Source of the DNA: CBCXVS01 sp965178525
GTDB lineage: Bacteria; Tectomicrobia; Entotheonellia; Entotheonellales; Entotheonellaceae
Direction of reading: 5' to 3'
Length of the DNA: 18,202 nucleotides
Assembly (NCBI GenBank): GCA_965178525.1
Contig: CBCXVS010000149.1
Span: 1-18,202 of the forward strand
A program made the position numbers and the translations under genes. Shown here piece after piece: positions 1 through 7,740 of this stretch; position 1 is the stretch's first letter, and the number at the start of each line of letters is the position of its first letter. The notes under the pieces are model-generated. The model had not been told where the DNA came from. It saw only the letters and a program-made list of their open reading frames with translations, and did no database searches.

Positions 1-100
1 CGATTGCGTTCTTTCGTTATCGAAGAGCCTGCCTCAACTGGCCTGCATCACCAAAAGTGAGGAAGAGCCTTTCAAGCATGCACAACCGAGGTACCCGACG

Positions 101-562
101 ATGCCAAAACTAACGGCTGACGAAGTCAAGAACGAGATATTGGCTCGCTTACCCATCTGCGATCACCATGACGAAATCGTGGAATATGTAGGTGACGGCG
201 AACTGCGGATGAGGCTCCCTTTCCGCCATGAGTTCATGGGACGAGACGTTTGGCAGGACACGGGAGGTTCGGTGTTTTCAGGTCCGATGGTGATGGGGCT
301 TGCCGATACCGCAATGTATGCCTGCATACGAACGACCTATGGCCAAAATGTAGTCGGCATCACCCAGACCATGACGATCAACTTTCTGCGGCCCGCACCG
401 GCGATGGACTTGATGGCAAACGTACGTCTGCTTCGACGGGGACAGCGGTCACACTATCTCGAGGCCTATCTGTATTCTGCAGGCAGCGCCGAGCCCATCG
501 CTCACGTCACCGCGACCGCCGTGCTACGCCCTGCTCTGAACCCCAAACATCAAGGCACTTAA
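101..562 (+). CDS. PaaI-family hotdog thioesterase (first of a tandem pair)
   Basis: The 153-residue product has the size and layout of a single-domain hotdog acyl-CoA thioesterase of the PaaI type, a cytoplasmic enzyme that hydrolyses acyl- or aryl-CoA thioesters. The central helix is visible at about residues 58-75 (SGPMVMGLADTAMYAC), which matches the usual GP-x-x-M-x-LADTAMY pattern with its acidic residue. It is followed by the strands around TMTINFLRPAP and a C-terminal VAHVTATAVLRP strand. The start is chosen because GAGG lies about ten bases upstream and the product begins at the normal family position. A second, divergent homologue begins 233 bp downstream, so the two may form a heteromeric or duplicated pair. 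The stop codon falls inside the left arm of an imperfect inverted repeat. The substrate cannot be told from the sequence. Confidence 0.85.
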   Translation: MPKLTADEVKNEILARLPICDHHDEIVEYVGDGELRMRLPFRHEFMGRDVWQDTGGSVFSGPMVMGLADTAMYACIRTTYGQNVVGITQTMTINFLRPAPAMDLMANVRLLRRGQRSHYLEAYLYSAGSAEPIAHVTATAVLRPALNPKHQGT

Positions 563-707
563 GTACTGAGGCAAAATTAAATTTATAGCTTTTCCCTGGA
601 GAAATATATAAAGGCAATGATGCCCAGGCGCTTAAGTTCCTGGACAAAATGAGCGACATCGTTTTTCCAGAGGAAAAATGTGAATTTAATTCGGTTCGGG
701 CACTTAA
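559..707. repeat. Imperfect 41-nt inverted repeat enclosing an AT-rich loop
   Basis: The arms at 559-599 and 667-707 match at about 26 of 41 positions without indels. Both share the outer TTAAGT, the central AATTAAATT and the inner TTTT-CC-CTGG blocks. The 67-nt loop contains a further CTTAAGTTCCTGG copy related to the arm ends. The region is clearly more AT-rich than the flanking genes. It could be a decayed miniature inverted-repeat element, or a folded mRNA segment between the two thioesterase genes. No open frame inside it looks like protein. Confidence 0.5.
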
Positions 708-794
708 CCCGAGACACAGGCAAGAAGGAGGCTATTGTCAGTCGTATTGTTCTGTCCTATGGTGCAGAACGAACTTACCAACAAGAGGAAGCCA

Positions 795-1229
795 ATGAAC
801 ACCCCTTTAGCGGTGACGGAACAGGATGTGCAACAGCTTCTCCACGAGATTGCCTTCACAAGGCAATACGGTTTCGGTTTGCGGACGCTTGGCAGCGGCA
901 CGTGTACCCTGCATGTGCCGTTTCACGACGCCTTGGAACGGCCAGGAGGCATGGTTGGGGGCCATGCGTTTATGGCGGCAGCGGATGTCAGCATGTGGCT
1001 CGCGCTCATGACCCACCTGGGTCCTGCGGACCAATCGGTCACGGTGGAACTCACCACGGCTTTCTTGCAAGCGGCCCGGCGGGAAGATTTCTATTGTCAA
1101 GCGCAAATCTTAAAGATGGGAAGACGTCTCGTCTATGGGGTAGCTGAGTGTGTTAACCTCCAGGGAACGCGGTTGACCTATCACACGGTCACCTATGCAC
1201 GACCAACGCGTGAAGACAAGGCGCATTGA
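795..1229 (+). CDS. PaaI-family hotdog thioesterase (second of a tandem pair)
   Basis: This 144-residue protein is a second single-domain hotdog thioesterase, only distantly similar to its neighbour at 101-562. The hallmark helix is at about residues 51-68 (PGGMVGGHAFMAAADVSMWL), followed by the QSVTVELTTAFLQAARRED strand pair and the RLVYGVAECVNLQG strand, the standard fold order for PaaI-like enzymes. An in-frame ATG exists at 735, but ATG 795 is preferred. It has an AGAGGAAG ribosome-binding site just upstream, and the 20 residues before it do not resemble the family. The conserved Asp of the helix (AAADVS) is present. Tandem, diverged thioesterases suggest CoA-ester turnover or proofreading in a catabolic or lipid context, but no pathway gene accompanies them here. 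Confidence 0.83.
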   Translation: MNTPLAVTEQDVQQLLHEIAFTRQYGFGLRTLGSGTCTLHVPFHDALERPGGMVGGHAFMAAADVSMWLALMTHLGPADQSVTVELTTAFLQAARREDFYCQAQILKMGRRLVYGVAECVNLQGTRLTYHTVTYARPTREDKAH

Positions 1230-1490
1230 AGATCGCTCGGGATCGTTGGGTAGTCTGACCCCGATTTAGATTGCGGTCAGCCTGCTCACGCCGTATCATC
1301 CTACCCAGATCGCAGACGGGGTTGGCGGCTTTGCGGTCTGGGAAGCGTCTCAGCTGGAGACCACGACATCGGGAGCGAGTGCCTACATTTAGTACTTCGT
1401 CCTGCCTTAGCCATGGTTTTCAACGCGGACGCACGGCTAAGATAGGTCCAATCCCCCGGGTCTGACGCAACTTGATTTCGGAGTGATCAG

Positions 1491-3323
1491 ATGGCGAGCG
1501 ATAAAGCGGCTTCGGGCCCTATCGGAAATAACCCTTTGCTTCCCCCGTGGCAGCGCTGTCTGCCTTGTCTGAGCTGGCTGCGGTCCTACCGCCGTCAGGA
1601 CGCTGGCGGCGACTTACTTGCCGGTGTGATCGTGGCGATTATGCTGATCCCCCAGAGCATGGCCTACGCCATGCTCGCGGGTCTGCCGCCACAGGTCGGC
1701 CTCTATGCGAGCATTGTCCCGCTCGTCATCTATGGGCTCTTCGGCACCAGCCGCGCGCTTGCAATCGGTCCTGTGGCTCTGGTTTCACTCCTGGTTGCGA
1801 CCGGCCTCAGCCAAATCGCGACGCCTGGAAACCCCGCCTACATCGCCTTGGCCCTTGTCCTCGCGCTGCTGGTAGGCATCATGCAGTTCGCCATGGGTGT
1901 GGTGCGTCTCGGGTTCGTGGTTAACTTTCTCAGTCATCCGGTGTTATCGGGTTTTACCAGTGCGGCAGCTCTGGTGATTGCTGGTAGCCAGTTAAAACAT
2001 CTGCTGGGGTTGACGCTTCCTGGCGCTCACACATTCTTTCATCTGATTTACCAAGTGGCCCGACAGAGTCCGGCGAGCAATTTGGCGACGCTGGCCCTGG
2101 GTCTGGCCAGCATAGCCCTCTTGTTGTATATCCGGGGCCCGCTTGATGGGCAACTGGGCCGCCGAGGAGTACCTGAAACCCTGAGGGCGCCGCTTACCAA
2201 AGCCGGGCCCCTGGTTGTCGTTGGGCTCGGCATTCTGCTCGCTTGGGGATTTCAATTAGACCAAACCGCGGCGGTAAAGACGGTGGGAGAGATTCCCACC
2301 GGTTTACCGTCCTTGACCCTCCCCGTCATCGATTGGTCGAGTGTGTCTGTCCTGTTGCCGACCGCCCTCACCATCAGCCTGGTTGGGTTTATGGAAAGCA
2401 TTTCGGTCGCCAAATCACTCGCCAGTCGGCGGCGCCAGAAAGTCGATGCGAATCAGGAACTCATCGCCTTGGGTTTGGCGAACGTCGGCGCCGCGGTGAC
2501 GGGCGGATATCCCGTCACGGGGGCATTCAGCCGCTCCATGGTGAATTTCACCACTGGGGCGCATACGGGGCTGGCGTCGATCATCACAGCCGGGTTGATC
2601 GCGTTGACCGTGTTGTTTTTTACCCCCTTGCTGTATTACCTGCCCCAGGCCGTTCTGGCGGCCATCATTCTGGTGGCGGTTGCAAGTCTGATTGACTTCG
2701 ACACGCTGCGACACGCTTGGCGCTACGACAAAGCCGATGCCGCGTCCTTAGTGCTGACCTTTGCCGCCGTATTAGTGCTAGGCATCGAGACGGGCATCGG
2801 AGTCGGTGTGGTCTCAGCCCTGGCGTTTCACCTGTGGCGCACCAGTCGGCCTCGCGTGGTGATTGTCGGGCGTGTGGGAGACAGCGAACACTTCCGTAAT
2901 GTGCAGCGATATGAGGTCACCACGATGCCCCACGTCCTGGCCATACGCGTCGATGAAAGTCTCTACTTCGCCAACGCGCGTTATCTCGAAGACGTTTTAA
3001 CTGGAGCGGTGGCAGACCATCCTGGCGTTCGACACGTCGTCCTCATCTGTAGTGCCGTCAATGCCATCGATGCGAGTGCTCTAGAAACCCTCGAGAACCT
3101 GATCGAGGATCTCCATGCCGCCAATGTTGATTTTTACCTCGCGGAAGTGAAAGGACCTGTCATAGATCGTCTGCAAAACGTGGGATTTGTGGACCGGTTT
3201 GGGCAGGAGCGCATTTTTCTCAGCACGCATCAAGCACTGCAAGCTTTAGATGTATCGTCCGACTCGGTGTCAGTCGTAACGGACCCGCAACATGAAGGTG
3301 AATCCAAAACGGGCAAGGCGTGA
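1491..3323 (+). CDS. SulP/SLC26-family anion (sulfate) permease with STAS domain
   Basis: The 610-residue product is a full-length SulP transporter of the inner membrane. Members move sulfate, bicarbonate or other small anions. The family signature is at about residues 54-100 (PQSMAYAMLAGLPPQVGLYA, then GTSRALAIGPVALVSLL). A run of hydrophobic helices continues to about residue 455 (ILVAVASLIDF near 405). The cytoplasmic C-terminal STAS domain follows at about 480-590 and contains the conserved NAIDASALETLENL segment. The start has GGAG seven bases upstream. No carbonic anhydrase or sulfate-assimilation gene is next to it, so bicarbonate versus sulfate cannot be settled. It is transcribed away from the thioesterases after a 260-bp gap and converges on the minus-strand nuclease gene. 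Confidence 0.93.
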   Translation: MASDKAASGPIGNNPLLPPWQRCLPCLSWLRSYRRQDAGGDLLAGVIVAIMLIPQSMAYAMLAGLPPQVGLYASIVPLVIYGLFGTSRALAIGPVALVSLLVATGLSQIATPGNPAYIALALVLALLVGIMQFAMGVVRLGFVVNFLSHPVLSGFTSAAALVIAGSQLKHLLGLTLPGAHTFFHLIYQVARQSPASNLATLALGLASIALLLYIRGPLDGQLGRRGVPETLRAPLTKAGPLVVVGLGILLAWGFQLDQTAAVKTVGEIPTGLPSLTLPVIDWSSVSVLLPTALTISLVGFMESISVAKSLASRRRQKVDANQELIALGLANVGAAVTGGYPVTGAFSRSMVNFTTGAHTGLASIITAGLIALTVLFFTPLLYYLPQAVLAAIILVAVASLIDFDTLRHAWRYDKADAASLVLTFAAVLVLGIETGIGVGVVSALAFHLWRTSRPRVVIVGRVGDSEHFRNVQRYEVTTMPHVLAIRVDESLYFANARYLEDVLTGAVADHPGVRHVVLICSAVNAIDASALETLENLIEDLHAANVDFYLAEVKGPVIDRLQNVGFVDRFGQERIFLSTHQALQALDVSSDSVSVVTDPQHEGESKTGKA

Positions 3324-3332
3324 CGCGGGAAA

Positions 3333-3400
3333 ACCGGGGTCAGTTCTAGCCTTAATGCATGTGTCACTTGACGGGACCTGCCCCTATTAATCTCGTACCT
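3333..3400. repeat. Possible dispersed repeat or REP-like segment between convergent genes
   Basis: The stretch contains GGGGTCAG (3336-3343) and, on the other strand, AGGGGCAGGTCCCGTC, a composition typical of dispersed non-coding repeats near REP-associated transposases. It lies between convergent genes and supplies the last dozen codons (SGTRLIGAGPVK) of the minus-strand nuclease, which look unlike the family's C-terminus. A related TCTGACCCC motif occurs at 1254-1262. Whether the repeat is multicopy cannot be seen in one window. Confidence 0.3.
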
Positions 3401-3915
3401 GAGGCGATCACGCCAGCTATTCGTTTCAGGATCTGTAAAGCCCAATTGAGGTCGTTACCCCGCTCTAAAATGAATTCATTCGAGCGGGCATACCGAGGCG
3501 TGTCCTGCGACGTCAACTTCAGAAAGACGAAGCGTTTGGACTCGATGATGAGGAGCCATAATTGGTCTTTGAGGACCAACACGTCAATCCTGCCGCGGAC
3601 CCTGACGCCAGCGTCTTGGGCAACAATCCGGACTGCTTCTTCCGTGCTGATATAAAAGGGCGGCAAGAAAAAGCCGGCGAGATCGAGCAGCGGGGAGACA
3701 ATGGCCAGTTTTACCGCACTTTCCAGTACCGAGCGCCTCGCCAAATTCGCGTAGGCTAACTTCACCCGCTCCAGGCGCTGTATCTCGTGGTCTTGCAGTT
3801 GAGGCAAGTCGGTTTGCCACTCAGGAAAAAACGCGGCTTCGGTGACCTGCTGTAAGCCGAACTGTTGCTCCAGGTCGTAAAGCATCATCCGTTCAGCCGG
3901 AATTGTTTGTACCAT
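3364..3915 (-). CDS. HsdR-N-like PD-(D/E)xK restriction endonuclease-type protein with internal deletion
   Basis: The 183-residue product resembles the small stand-alone proteins, common in cyanobacteria, that are annotated as type I restriction enzyme R subunit N-terminal domains. It begins MVQTIPAERM and carries AFFPEWQTDLP, SPLLDLAGFFLPPF and RGRIDVLVLKDQLW-IIESKR. Asp111 and Glu125-x-Lys127 form the visible part of the PD-(D/E)xK site. After ESKR the protein jumps straight to FVFLKLTSQDTPRYA, whereas family members as I know them have roughly 30-35 residues in between, including a Q-x-x-x-Y segment. This suggests an in-frame deletion at about position 3531. The start at 3915 is preferred over a longer frame to 4026 because MVQTI is the family N-terminus and GAGG lies upstream. 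No methylase or specificity subunit is nearby. Activity is doubtful. Confidence 0.65.
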   Translation of the reverse strand: MVQTIPAERMMLYDLEQQFGLQQVTEAAFFPEWQTDLPQLQDHEIQRLERVKLAYANLARRSVLESAVKLAIVSPLLDLAGFFLPPFYISTEEAVRIVAQDAGVRVRGRIDVLVLKDQLWLLIIESKRFVFLKLTSQDTPRYARSNEFILERGNDLNWALQILKRIAGVIASGTRLIGAGPVK

Positions 3916-4029
3916 TTGGCGGCATCCTCGAAGCATTTGGGAAAGGTCGTCACAACACCTGACACCGGAAAAAACGGGGGCAGTGTGAGATGCAGCAGGC
4001 CAAGCGAGATACCCATGCATCTGCAACCT

Positions 4030-4515
4030 TCAAGTATTGACCGCCGCTTTCACATCCCCCACCTCACCGCCGGTCACCCGCACCAAATCCGGCGGGGTAA
4101 TGGCAAAGACCGCATGCGGCGTTCCGGCCGCGGCCCAGAGGCAATCATAGTGGGTAAACTCGTCATCGATATACGTTGGCAGCAGCGTGGGATGTCCGAA
4201 GGGGGGCACACCGCCGATGGCAAAACCCGTGACCTCACGGACAATCTGGGCATTGCTGCGTTGGACCTGCTTCCGGCCAACACCGCACAACGTGGCTAAC
4301 TTCTTTTCGTCCAGGCGATTGGCGCCACTCACCAACACCATGATGGGCTGGCCGGCGACGATAAATACCAAGGACTTGACGATTTGCGCCACATGACAGC
4401 CAACGGCGCTGGCCGCCTCTTCCGCAGTGCGCGAACTGTCGGCAAATTCCTGCACCGTGATACTCAGGCCGAGGGCTTGAGCGGCATCGACGACTTTTTG
4501 GGCTGTAGGATGCAT
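4030..4515 (-). CDS. YbaK/ProXp-type aminoacyl-tRNA deacylase
   Basis: The 161-residue protein is a complete YbaK/EbsC-family editing domain, a cytoplasmic trans-acting enzyme that hydrolyses mischarged tRNA, classically Cys- or Ala-tRNAPro. The conserved lysine lies in AQIVKSLVF (about residue 47), followed by SGANRLDEKKLA and the strongly conserved GGVPPFGH loop near residue 100. The length is normal for the family. It starts 15 bp after the stop of the D-aminoacylase gene on the same strand, so the two are almost certainly cotranscribed from the promoter at 6233-6260. Which mischarged tRNA it edits (ProXp-ala, YbaK or another subgroup) cannot be assigned by eye. Confidence 0.88.
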   Translation of the reverse strand: MHPTAQKVVDAAQALGLSITVQEFADSSRTAEEAASAVGCHVAQIVKSLVFIVAGQPIMVLVSGANRLDEKKLATLCGVGRKQVQRSNAQIVREVTGFAIGGVPPFGHPTLLPTYIDDEFTHYDCLWAAAGTPHAVFAITPPDLVRVTGGEVGDVKAAVNT

Positions 4516-4530
4516 CGGTATTCCTGTCTG

Positions 4531-6138
4531 TCATGCCGTGCCGACACCGTTTGGCCCACGGCGCAGCACTTGTCCCGGCAGAGTACCCGTGTGCTCCCCC
4601 TCATCAACGACCACCTCACCGTTCACCATCACCATGGCAATGCCGGCGACATACTGGTGTGGGTCGTCGAACGTGGCCGTGTCCACAATGGTTTCCGGGT
4701 CGAACAGCGTGATATCGGCCCAATAGCCCGCACGAATCAGGCCGCGATTGACCAGCCCCAGAGCGGCCGCAGAACCGCCCGTCATTTTATAGATCGCTTG
4801 GGGCCAAGACAGGAGGCCAAGCTCGCGCACGTAGTGTCCCAGAATGCGGGGAAACGTGCCATAAAATCGGGGGTGCGGCTTTCCCTGGCCGGTCACACCA
4901 TACGGCGCCAGCGACGTCCCGTCGGAGCCGACAAGCATCGTTGGCGAACGCAGGATCGTCTGCACGTCGTTTTCATCCATCGAGGTGATGAGAATACGGG
5001 TGTGGCCGCGGTCCTCCATGAGGTAATCGCACACGGCATCGAGCGGGTCGCAGGCGCGGCTGCGGGCGATGTCGCCAATCGTACGCCCGGCATAGTCGGG
5101 CTGGTGTGGCGAGATGGCAATCCGCACGTGGTCCCAGGACGGAATGCGTCCGAAATTGTTGAGACCCTGTGCTTCGATGTCCTGCCGGAGGCGCATACGG
5201 ATGGCCGGCTCGGCCAGCCGCTGCAACATGGCGTCCATGCCGCCAGCTTGGATCCACGTGGGCAAGAGGTTGCGTAACGGATTGGTCGCCGTCGTGTAAG
5301 GATACTGATCGCTATCAACTTGCACCCCACGTTGGCGGGCGGCGTCAATCTCCGCCAGGAGTTCCTCAGCCCCGCCCCAATTATCGGTGCCGGACAATTT
5401 GAGGTGGGCAATCTGCACGTGCACGCCACACGCTTCCCCAAGCGCAATGGCTTCGCGGACGGCGTCAAAGACCCGATTGGCTTCATCCCGAATGTGCGAG
5501 GAATAAGCGGCACCGTAACGGCGCAACACATGGCCCAGGGCTATCATCTCGTCGCTATCGGCATAGCCACCCGGGGTGGTAAACAGTCCTGACGAAAGGC
5601 CCAGGGCCCCGGCTTGCAGCGCTTCTTCGAGCAGATCTTGCATCTGGCGCAATTCGCCGGCGCGAGGAGGCCGGTCGTCCATCCCCATGGCCATGAGCCG
5701 CAGCGTATGATGGCCCACTTGCATGATGGTGTTCACCGAGGTGGCCGGAAACGCGTCCATATAATCGCTGAAGGTGGTCTGGCGAAATTCCAGCCAGGGG
5801 GCGCTGGCCGCCAGATAGTCTCGCAGCATCTCGACTCGGCCCGGTAAGGCTGGCGCCACGGAAAAGCCGCAATTCCCCAAGACTTCCGTGGTCACGCCCT
5901 GACGAATTTTCCCTTCCGCACGTTGATTGAGGGGCAGGGTGAAATCGGAGTGCGTATGAATATCGATGAACCCGGGCGCTACGGCCAAGCCCGTGGCATC
6001 GATCACCCGATGGGCCGGCGGCCTCTCGTCAGCCGCGATGGCGCGGATGCGCCCCTCATGTATGGCCACATTGGCCACGTGGCCGGGAGCGCCACTGCCA
6101 TCGATAACGTGTGCGCCACGGATCAAGATATCATCCAT
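4531..6138 (-). CDS. N-acyl-D-amino-acid deacylase (D-aminoacylase) of the amidohydrolase superfamily
   Basis: The 535-residue protein matches full-length D-aminoacylases, zinc enzymes that release the free D-amino acid from N-acyl-D-amino acids. The expected ligands are all visible: His61 and His63 (GFIDIHTHSD), Cys90 (GNCGFS), His215 (SSHIRDE), His245 (QIAHLK) and the catalytic Asp406 (GSDGTSLAP). The beta-sandwich halves are at the N-terminus (ILIRGAHVIDGSG) and the C-terminus (GYWADITLFDPETI). The start is supported by a strong GGAAGGAG ribosome-binding site 7 bases upstream. It is first in a two-gene operon with the YbaK-type deacylase. A consensus promoter lies about 100 bp upstream. 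Dihydropyrimidinase-like alternatives are unlikely given the Cys ligand. Confidence 0.93.
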   Translation of the reverse strand: MDDILIRGAHVIDGSGAPGHVANVAIHEGRIRAIAADERPPAHRVIDATGLAVAPGFIDIHTHSDFTLPLNQRAEGKIRQGVTTEVLGNCGFSVAPALPGRVEMLRDYLAASAPWLEFRQTTFSDYMDAFPATSVNTIMQVGHHTLRLMAMGMDDRPPRAGELRQMQDLLEEALQAGALGLSSGLFTTPGGYADSDEMIALGHVLRRYGAAYSSHIRDEANRVFDAVREAIALGEACGVHVQIAHLKLSGTDNWGGAEELLAEIDAARQRGVQVDSDQYPYTTATNPLRNLLPTWIQAGGMDAMLQRLAEPAIRMRLRQDIEAQGLNNFGRIPSWDHVRIAISPHQPDYAGRTIGDIARSRACDPLDAVCDYLMEDRGHTRILITSMDENDVQTILRSPTMLVGSDGTSLAPYGVTGQGKPHPRFYGTFPRILGHYVRELGLLSWPQAIYKMTGGSAAALGLVNRGLIRAGYWADITLFDPETIVDTATFDDPHQYVAGIAMVMVNGEVVVDEGEHTGTLPGQVLRRGPNGVGTA

Positions 6139-6232
6139 CGCCGCTCTCCTTCCCTCATGGACGAGTCGTGCTCATTGCATTGGGCCACCACGGGATGGGA
6201 TCTAGCGCCCAGACGGGTGACAACGGCTCATG

Positions 6233-6260
6233 ATTATAAGCCACAGCTGAGACGTGTCAA
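6233..6260 (-). promoter_or_regulatory. Consensus sigma70 promoter for the D-aminoacylase operon
   Basis: Read on the minus strand, TTGACA (6260-6255) and TATAAT (6238-6233) are both perfect hexamers, separated by 16 bp. Transcription would begin near 6226, leaving a leader of about 88 nt before the ATG at 6138. Hexamers this good suggest strong, largely constitutive expression. No obvious operator overlaps them. Confidence 0.72.
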
Positions 6261-6299
6261 TTCGATATCCCGGATGATGTACCGCACACATGCATCGGC

Positions 6300-6752
6300 C
6301 TATTCATTACCCCACAAGGTGCGCTCGTAGCGATCCTCCAGAGATTCCGGGAAATCGCCGGTATCGACTTGAGCCCGAATCGTCTCCCGATCGCCCCACC
6401 CGACCAGTTCGATGTACGTACGCCCCACGCCCAGCTCCATACCCTGCTCGTCATAGAGTTCCAGCCAGCCGTCATCGCCGTCCGTAAACACGTGCACGAT
6501 GTAGATCGATTCGTCTGCGATGGGCATCTTGTGGAGCTGCACACCTCCCAAGTCTTTCGTTTCAACCGTACTCATGTAGTACGCCACCGCGCTGCGTACC
6601 GGCTCCGGAAGCTCCGCGTTCCGGCGATTGATGCGGTACGCGCCTAGAAACGTCTCCTCGTCATCCTCATCGGCGAGATACGCCCGGTAGCGATTTTCCC
6701 AGTATACTCTGAGAGCCTGTTCGATAGCTCCTCTGGCGTCTGGTGCTGGCAT
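6300..6752 (-). CDS. Conserved-looking acidic protein of unknown function
   Basis: I do not recognise this family. The 150-residue product starts MPAPDARGAIEQ and is soluble, with no signal peptide or membrane segment. It is rich in Asp and Glu (LADEDDEETFLGAYR). Its second half reads like a small alpha/beta domain with alternating strands (YIVHVFTDGDDGWLELYDEQ, then MELGVGRTYIEL and a C-terminal DRYERTLWGNE). The start at 6752 is chosen over ATG 6758 because AGAAAGGA is 6 bases from the former and directly abuts the latter. A longer frame to 6938 has no family-like sequence and overlaps trmL. It is divergent from trmL with a gap of about 90 bp. It could be a regulator or an immunity-like protein, but nothing in the sequence decides this. 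Confidence 0.72.
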   Translation of the reverse strand: MPAPDARGAIEQALRVYWENRYRAYLADEDDEETFLGAYRINRRNAELPEPVRSAVAYYMSTVETKDLGGVQLHKMPIADESIYIVHVFTDGDDGWLELYDEQGMELGVGRTYIELVGWGDRETIRAQVDTGDFPESLEDRYERTLWGNE

Positions 6753-6843
6753 GACCATTCCTTTCTGTGGTGCAACGTCGCCCGGTCTCACGATGCCGGG
6801 CGTTGATATCTGACAAGCGCGGATACCGTGACATGGGTACGCT

Positions 6844-7308
6844 ATGTTCCATCTCGTCTTATACGAACCCGAAATTCCGCCGAACACGGGCAATATTATT
6901 CGGCTCTGCGCCAATACCGGAATCCAGCTCCACGTCATTCATCCCCTAGGGTTTGCGTGGGACGATGCCCGGCTTCGCCGGGCCGGCCTGGATTATCACG
7001 AATGGGCTCACGTGCAGCACCATGACTCATTCCAGGCATTTTGCCACGAGATCGCGTACGCCCGATTGTTCGCCATCAGCACACGAGGCGGGCAGCTCTA
7101 TACCGACGTTGCCTACCGCGAGGGCGATGCGCTATTGTTCGGGCCGGAAACCCGCGGCCTACCCACTGACGTCTTACACAGCCTGCCCGCCGAACACGTC
7201 TTGCGCATTCCAATGCAGACCCCAACACGCAGTATCAATCTCTCCAATGCCGCTGCGATTGTGCTCTACGAGGCATGGCGGCAGTTGGCGTTTGCGGGTG
7301 GGAAGTAA
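6844..7308 (+). CDS. trmL: TrmL: tRNA (cytidine/uridine(34)-2'-O)-methyltransferase
   Basis: The 154-residue protein is a complete SPOUT (alpha/beta-knot) methyltransferase of the TrmL (YibK) type, which 2'-O-methylates the wobble nucleotide of certain leucine tRNAs using SAM. Typical motifs are all present: PEIPPNTGNIIRLCANTG at the N-terminus (residues 9-26), LLFGPETRGLP in the middle (about 97-107), and IPMQTPTRSINLSNAAAIVLYE at the trefoil-knot C-terminus. The length is that of a minimal TrmL without an extra RNA-binding domain. It is transcribed divergently from the acidic unknown gene and is followed by the broken region, where the next intact gene is far away. Confidence 0.95.
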   Translation: MFHLVLYEPEIPPNTGNIIRLCANTGIQLHVIHPLGFAWDDARLRRAGLDYHEWAHVQHHDSFQAFCHEIAYARLFAISTRGGQLYTDVAYREGDALLFGPETRGLPTDVLHSLPAEHVLRIPMQTPTRSINLSNAAAIVLYEAWRQLAFAGGK

Positions 7309-7389
7309 GCACAGAACCGTTGCCATGGATACATGATTTATCGTAGCATATGCTTCGTGTGTCATATACGACTTTTTGGAGTACATGCC

Positions 7390-7503
7390 ATGGCGATTCA
7401 CACCAGCAGACGATTGTTCACCATTGACGAATATGAGCAGATGGCCCGGGCTGGGATTTTCCGGGCAGACGACCGGCTTGAGCTGATCGAGGGAGAGATT
7501 TTT
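7390..7503 (+). pseudogene. N-terminal remnant of a Uma2-family (PD-(D/E)xK) endonuclease gene
   Basis: About 38 codons beginning MAIHTSRRLFTIDEYEQMA and running through RADDRLELIEGEI match the start of Uma2 (DUF820) proteins, which are usually about 190 residues. The frame then passes into unrelated sequence that is the antisense of another gene remnant, so at least four fifths of the gene, including all catalytic residues, is missing. A good GGAG ribosome-binding site survives upstream of the ATG. The function of intact Uma2 proteins is a putative nuclease; this fragment cannot be active. Confidence 0.7.
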
Positions 7504-7506
7504 GCA

Positions 7507-7533
7507 GGGAGCCGTTTCTACTCAACGGCTCCC
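7507..7533. repeat. Perfect 10-bp hairpin stem at a gene-remnant junction
   Basis: GGGAGCCGTT (7507-7516) is perfectly complementary to AACGGCTCCC (7524-7533) around a 7-nt loop. It sits exactly where the Uma2 remnant ends and about 45 bp beyond the stop of the minus-strand PQQ remnant. It may therefore be that gene's old terminator, although the T tract is poor. Confidence 0.5.
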
Positions 7534-7575
7534 GCCATGCATCCTGGACCCAAGCGGAGACTCAAGACAAGCGCG

Positions 7576-7740
7576 TTATGGGGCTGGAACCAGCTTGTAC
7601 ACCTTATCACGATTCCCCGTCGGACCGGTGACCACAGACGTGAGGACGTACAATTCCTGGTCTGCATCCTCCCCGAACGACAGCACATACGCCCCGATAC
7701 GGCCCTCCGGATGCCCCGCCACTAGGTATCCCGAGTCAAA
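7576..7740 (-). pseudogene. C-terminal remnant of a PQQ-dependent sugar (glucose/sorbosone) dehydrogenase
   Basis: On the minus strand, about 54 codons read HPEGRIGAYVLSFGEDADQE, LYVLTSVVTGPTG and KVYKLVPAP, then a TAA stop at 7578-7576. This is the characteristic end of soluble PQQ-type glucose/sorbosone dehydrogenases (the F-G-E-D-x-x-x-E-L-Y-V-L-T pattern and a terminal KVY-x-hydrophobic-VP). No start or upstream part of the gene is present. The frame meets the truncated TonB receptor at about 7722-7745 in a different phase. Family assignment rests on this short tail only. Confidence 0.55.

Noticed and set aside
1271..1400. Protein-like frame (GVGGFAVWEASQLETTTSGA) between the second thioesterase and SulP
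   Set aside because: It hits TAG at about 1390, has no start or ribosome-binding site and no recognised family; at best a small decayed fragment.
1251..1467. TCTGACCCC at 1254 and GGGTCTGAC near 1459 as ends of a REP-type mobile element
   Set aside because: Only short matches, no transposase and no clear element boundaries.
3364..4026. 220-residue version of the HsdR-N-like gene
   Set aside because: The first 37 codons do not resemble the family, and MVQTI at 3915 with GAGG upstream is the natural start.
3930..4029. Terminator after the ybaK-type gene (AGATGCA/TGCATCT with a later T run)
   Set aside because: The 7-bp stem spans a long loop and the T run is about 12 nt away, so the geometry is poor.
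4384..5277. Long plus-strand open frame of 297 codons
   Set aside because: It is antisense to the D-aminoacylase and its operon partner, whose catalytic motifs fix the coding strand.
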